Assembly: GCA_964036045.1 (NCBI GenBank)
Contig: OZ038402.1
Span: 5,132,427 to 5,196,426 of the forward strand
DNA: 64,000 nt
Reading direction: 5' to 3'
DNA from: Eutreptiella sp. 'Long Island Sound 2002'
Lineage: Eukaryota > Euglenozoa > Euglenophyceae > Eutreptiales > Eutreptiaceae
The notes under the pieces are model-generated. The model did no database searches. It saw only the letters and a program-made list of their open reading frames with translations, and had not been told where the DNA came from. Position numbers and translations under genes: made by a program. Below are positions 63,807-64,000 of the stretch, piece by piece; the stretch's first letter is position 1, and each line of letters opens with the position of its first letter.

Positions 63807-64000
63807 CGCCCCCAGTGTTGCCATTGTCCGAGCGGGCATGCGTGTTCCACGCCAAGTGCTGCGGTCTCTGCAGCAACACATGGTCACAGGGCATCTGCTG
63901 CAGGGGCAGGAGACATCGCGGTGCCGCTCTCTGATCCCGCTGGGGGGGGGGCTGTTCTACTGCACTGCCACACGCATCGTTCCATTTTGTGAAATGTTCT
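63807..64000. other. No feature recognised
   Basis: A short poly-G tract (63941-63949). The window ends without a gene. Confidence 0.4.

Noticed and set aside
1-64000. rRNA genes, bacterial operons or integrated viral gene blocks
   Set aside because: No stretch resembling rRNA was recognised, and no clusters of closely spaced same-strand genes, capsid or polymerase motifs were found.

Overview
The window reads as nuclear DNA of a eukaryote, most likely a free-living protist or alga. Real genes are split by GT-AG introns, no bacterial-style operons or ribosome binding sites are seen, low-complexity DNA and long poly-C/poly-G tracts are everywhere, and most of the length is repeats. The species cannot be named from sequence alone. 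Positions 26909-27108 are a 200-base run of N (scaffold gap).

Layout. 1-15.6 kb: sparse fragments of coding sequence, mostly on the minus strand (two SAP-like segments, a Ser-rich basic protein end, a zinc-knuckle gag-like relic). Between them lie five arrays of a ~58-bp repeat, minisatellites and two families of tiny palindromic elements. 15.7-30.35 kb: a nested block of one mobile-element superfamily. Each element carries an internal ~195-bp satellite, a unique ~620-bp module, an inverted repeat placed asymmetrically at its two ends and a hairpin next to one end, which is the architecture of Helentron/Helitron2 derivatives. 19.9-20.76 kb, between two of these elements: a decayed gene with a Cys-rich zinc-finger-like region and a hAT-like segment. 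30.4-33.4 kb: a degenerate tandem duplication and little else.

33.4-37.1 kb: an unknown minus-strand gene in pieces, then a 5'-3' exonuclease of the XRN family. The XRN body is on the plus strand (35684-36836) while its start lies on the minus strand (37117 to about 36918), as if about 1.2 kb had been inverted. 38.5-40.5 kb: pieces of a minus-strand gene for a basic, probably nuclear protein, with a 637-bp member of the same element superfamily between them and a truncated one upstream. 41-46 kb: GC-rich, repeat-rich DNA with one convincing minus-strand exon. 46-53 kb: faint coding fragments.

53.2-59.65 kb: the best gene in the window, a four-exon secreted M14 zinc carboxypeptidase with signal peptide, propeptide, all metal ligands and a hydrophobic C-terminal tail. 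Its 3.3-kb second intron holds an open, phase 2-2 segment encoding a beta-sandwich carbohydrate-binding-like domain of the kind found on alpha-L-fucosidases, which could be a cassette exon. 59.7-64 kb: repeats, microsatellites and a fragment of a LINE-type endonuclease.

The M14 enzyme and the XRN nuclease are the only genes with a recognisable cellular job. Nearly everything else is transposon-derived or unidentified.
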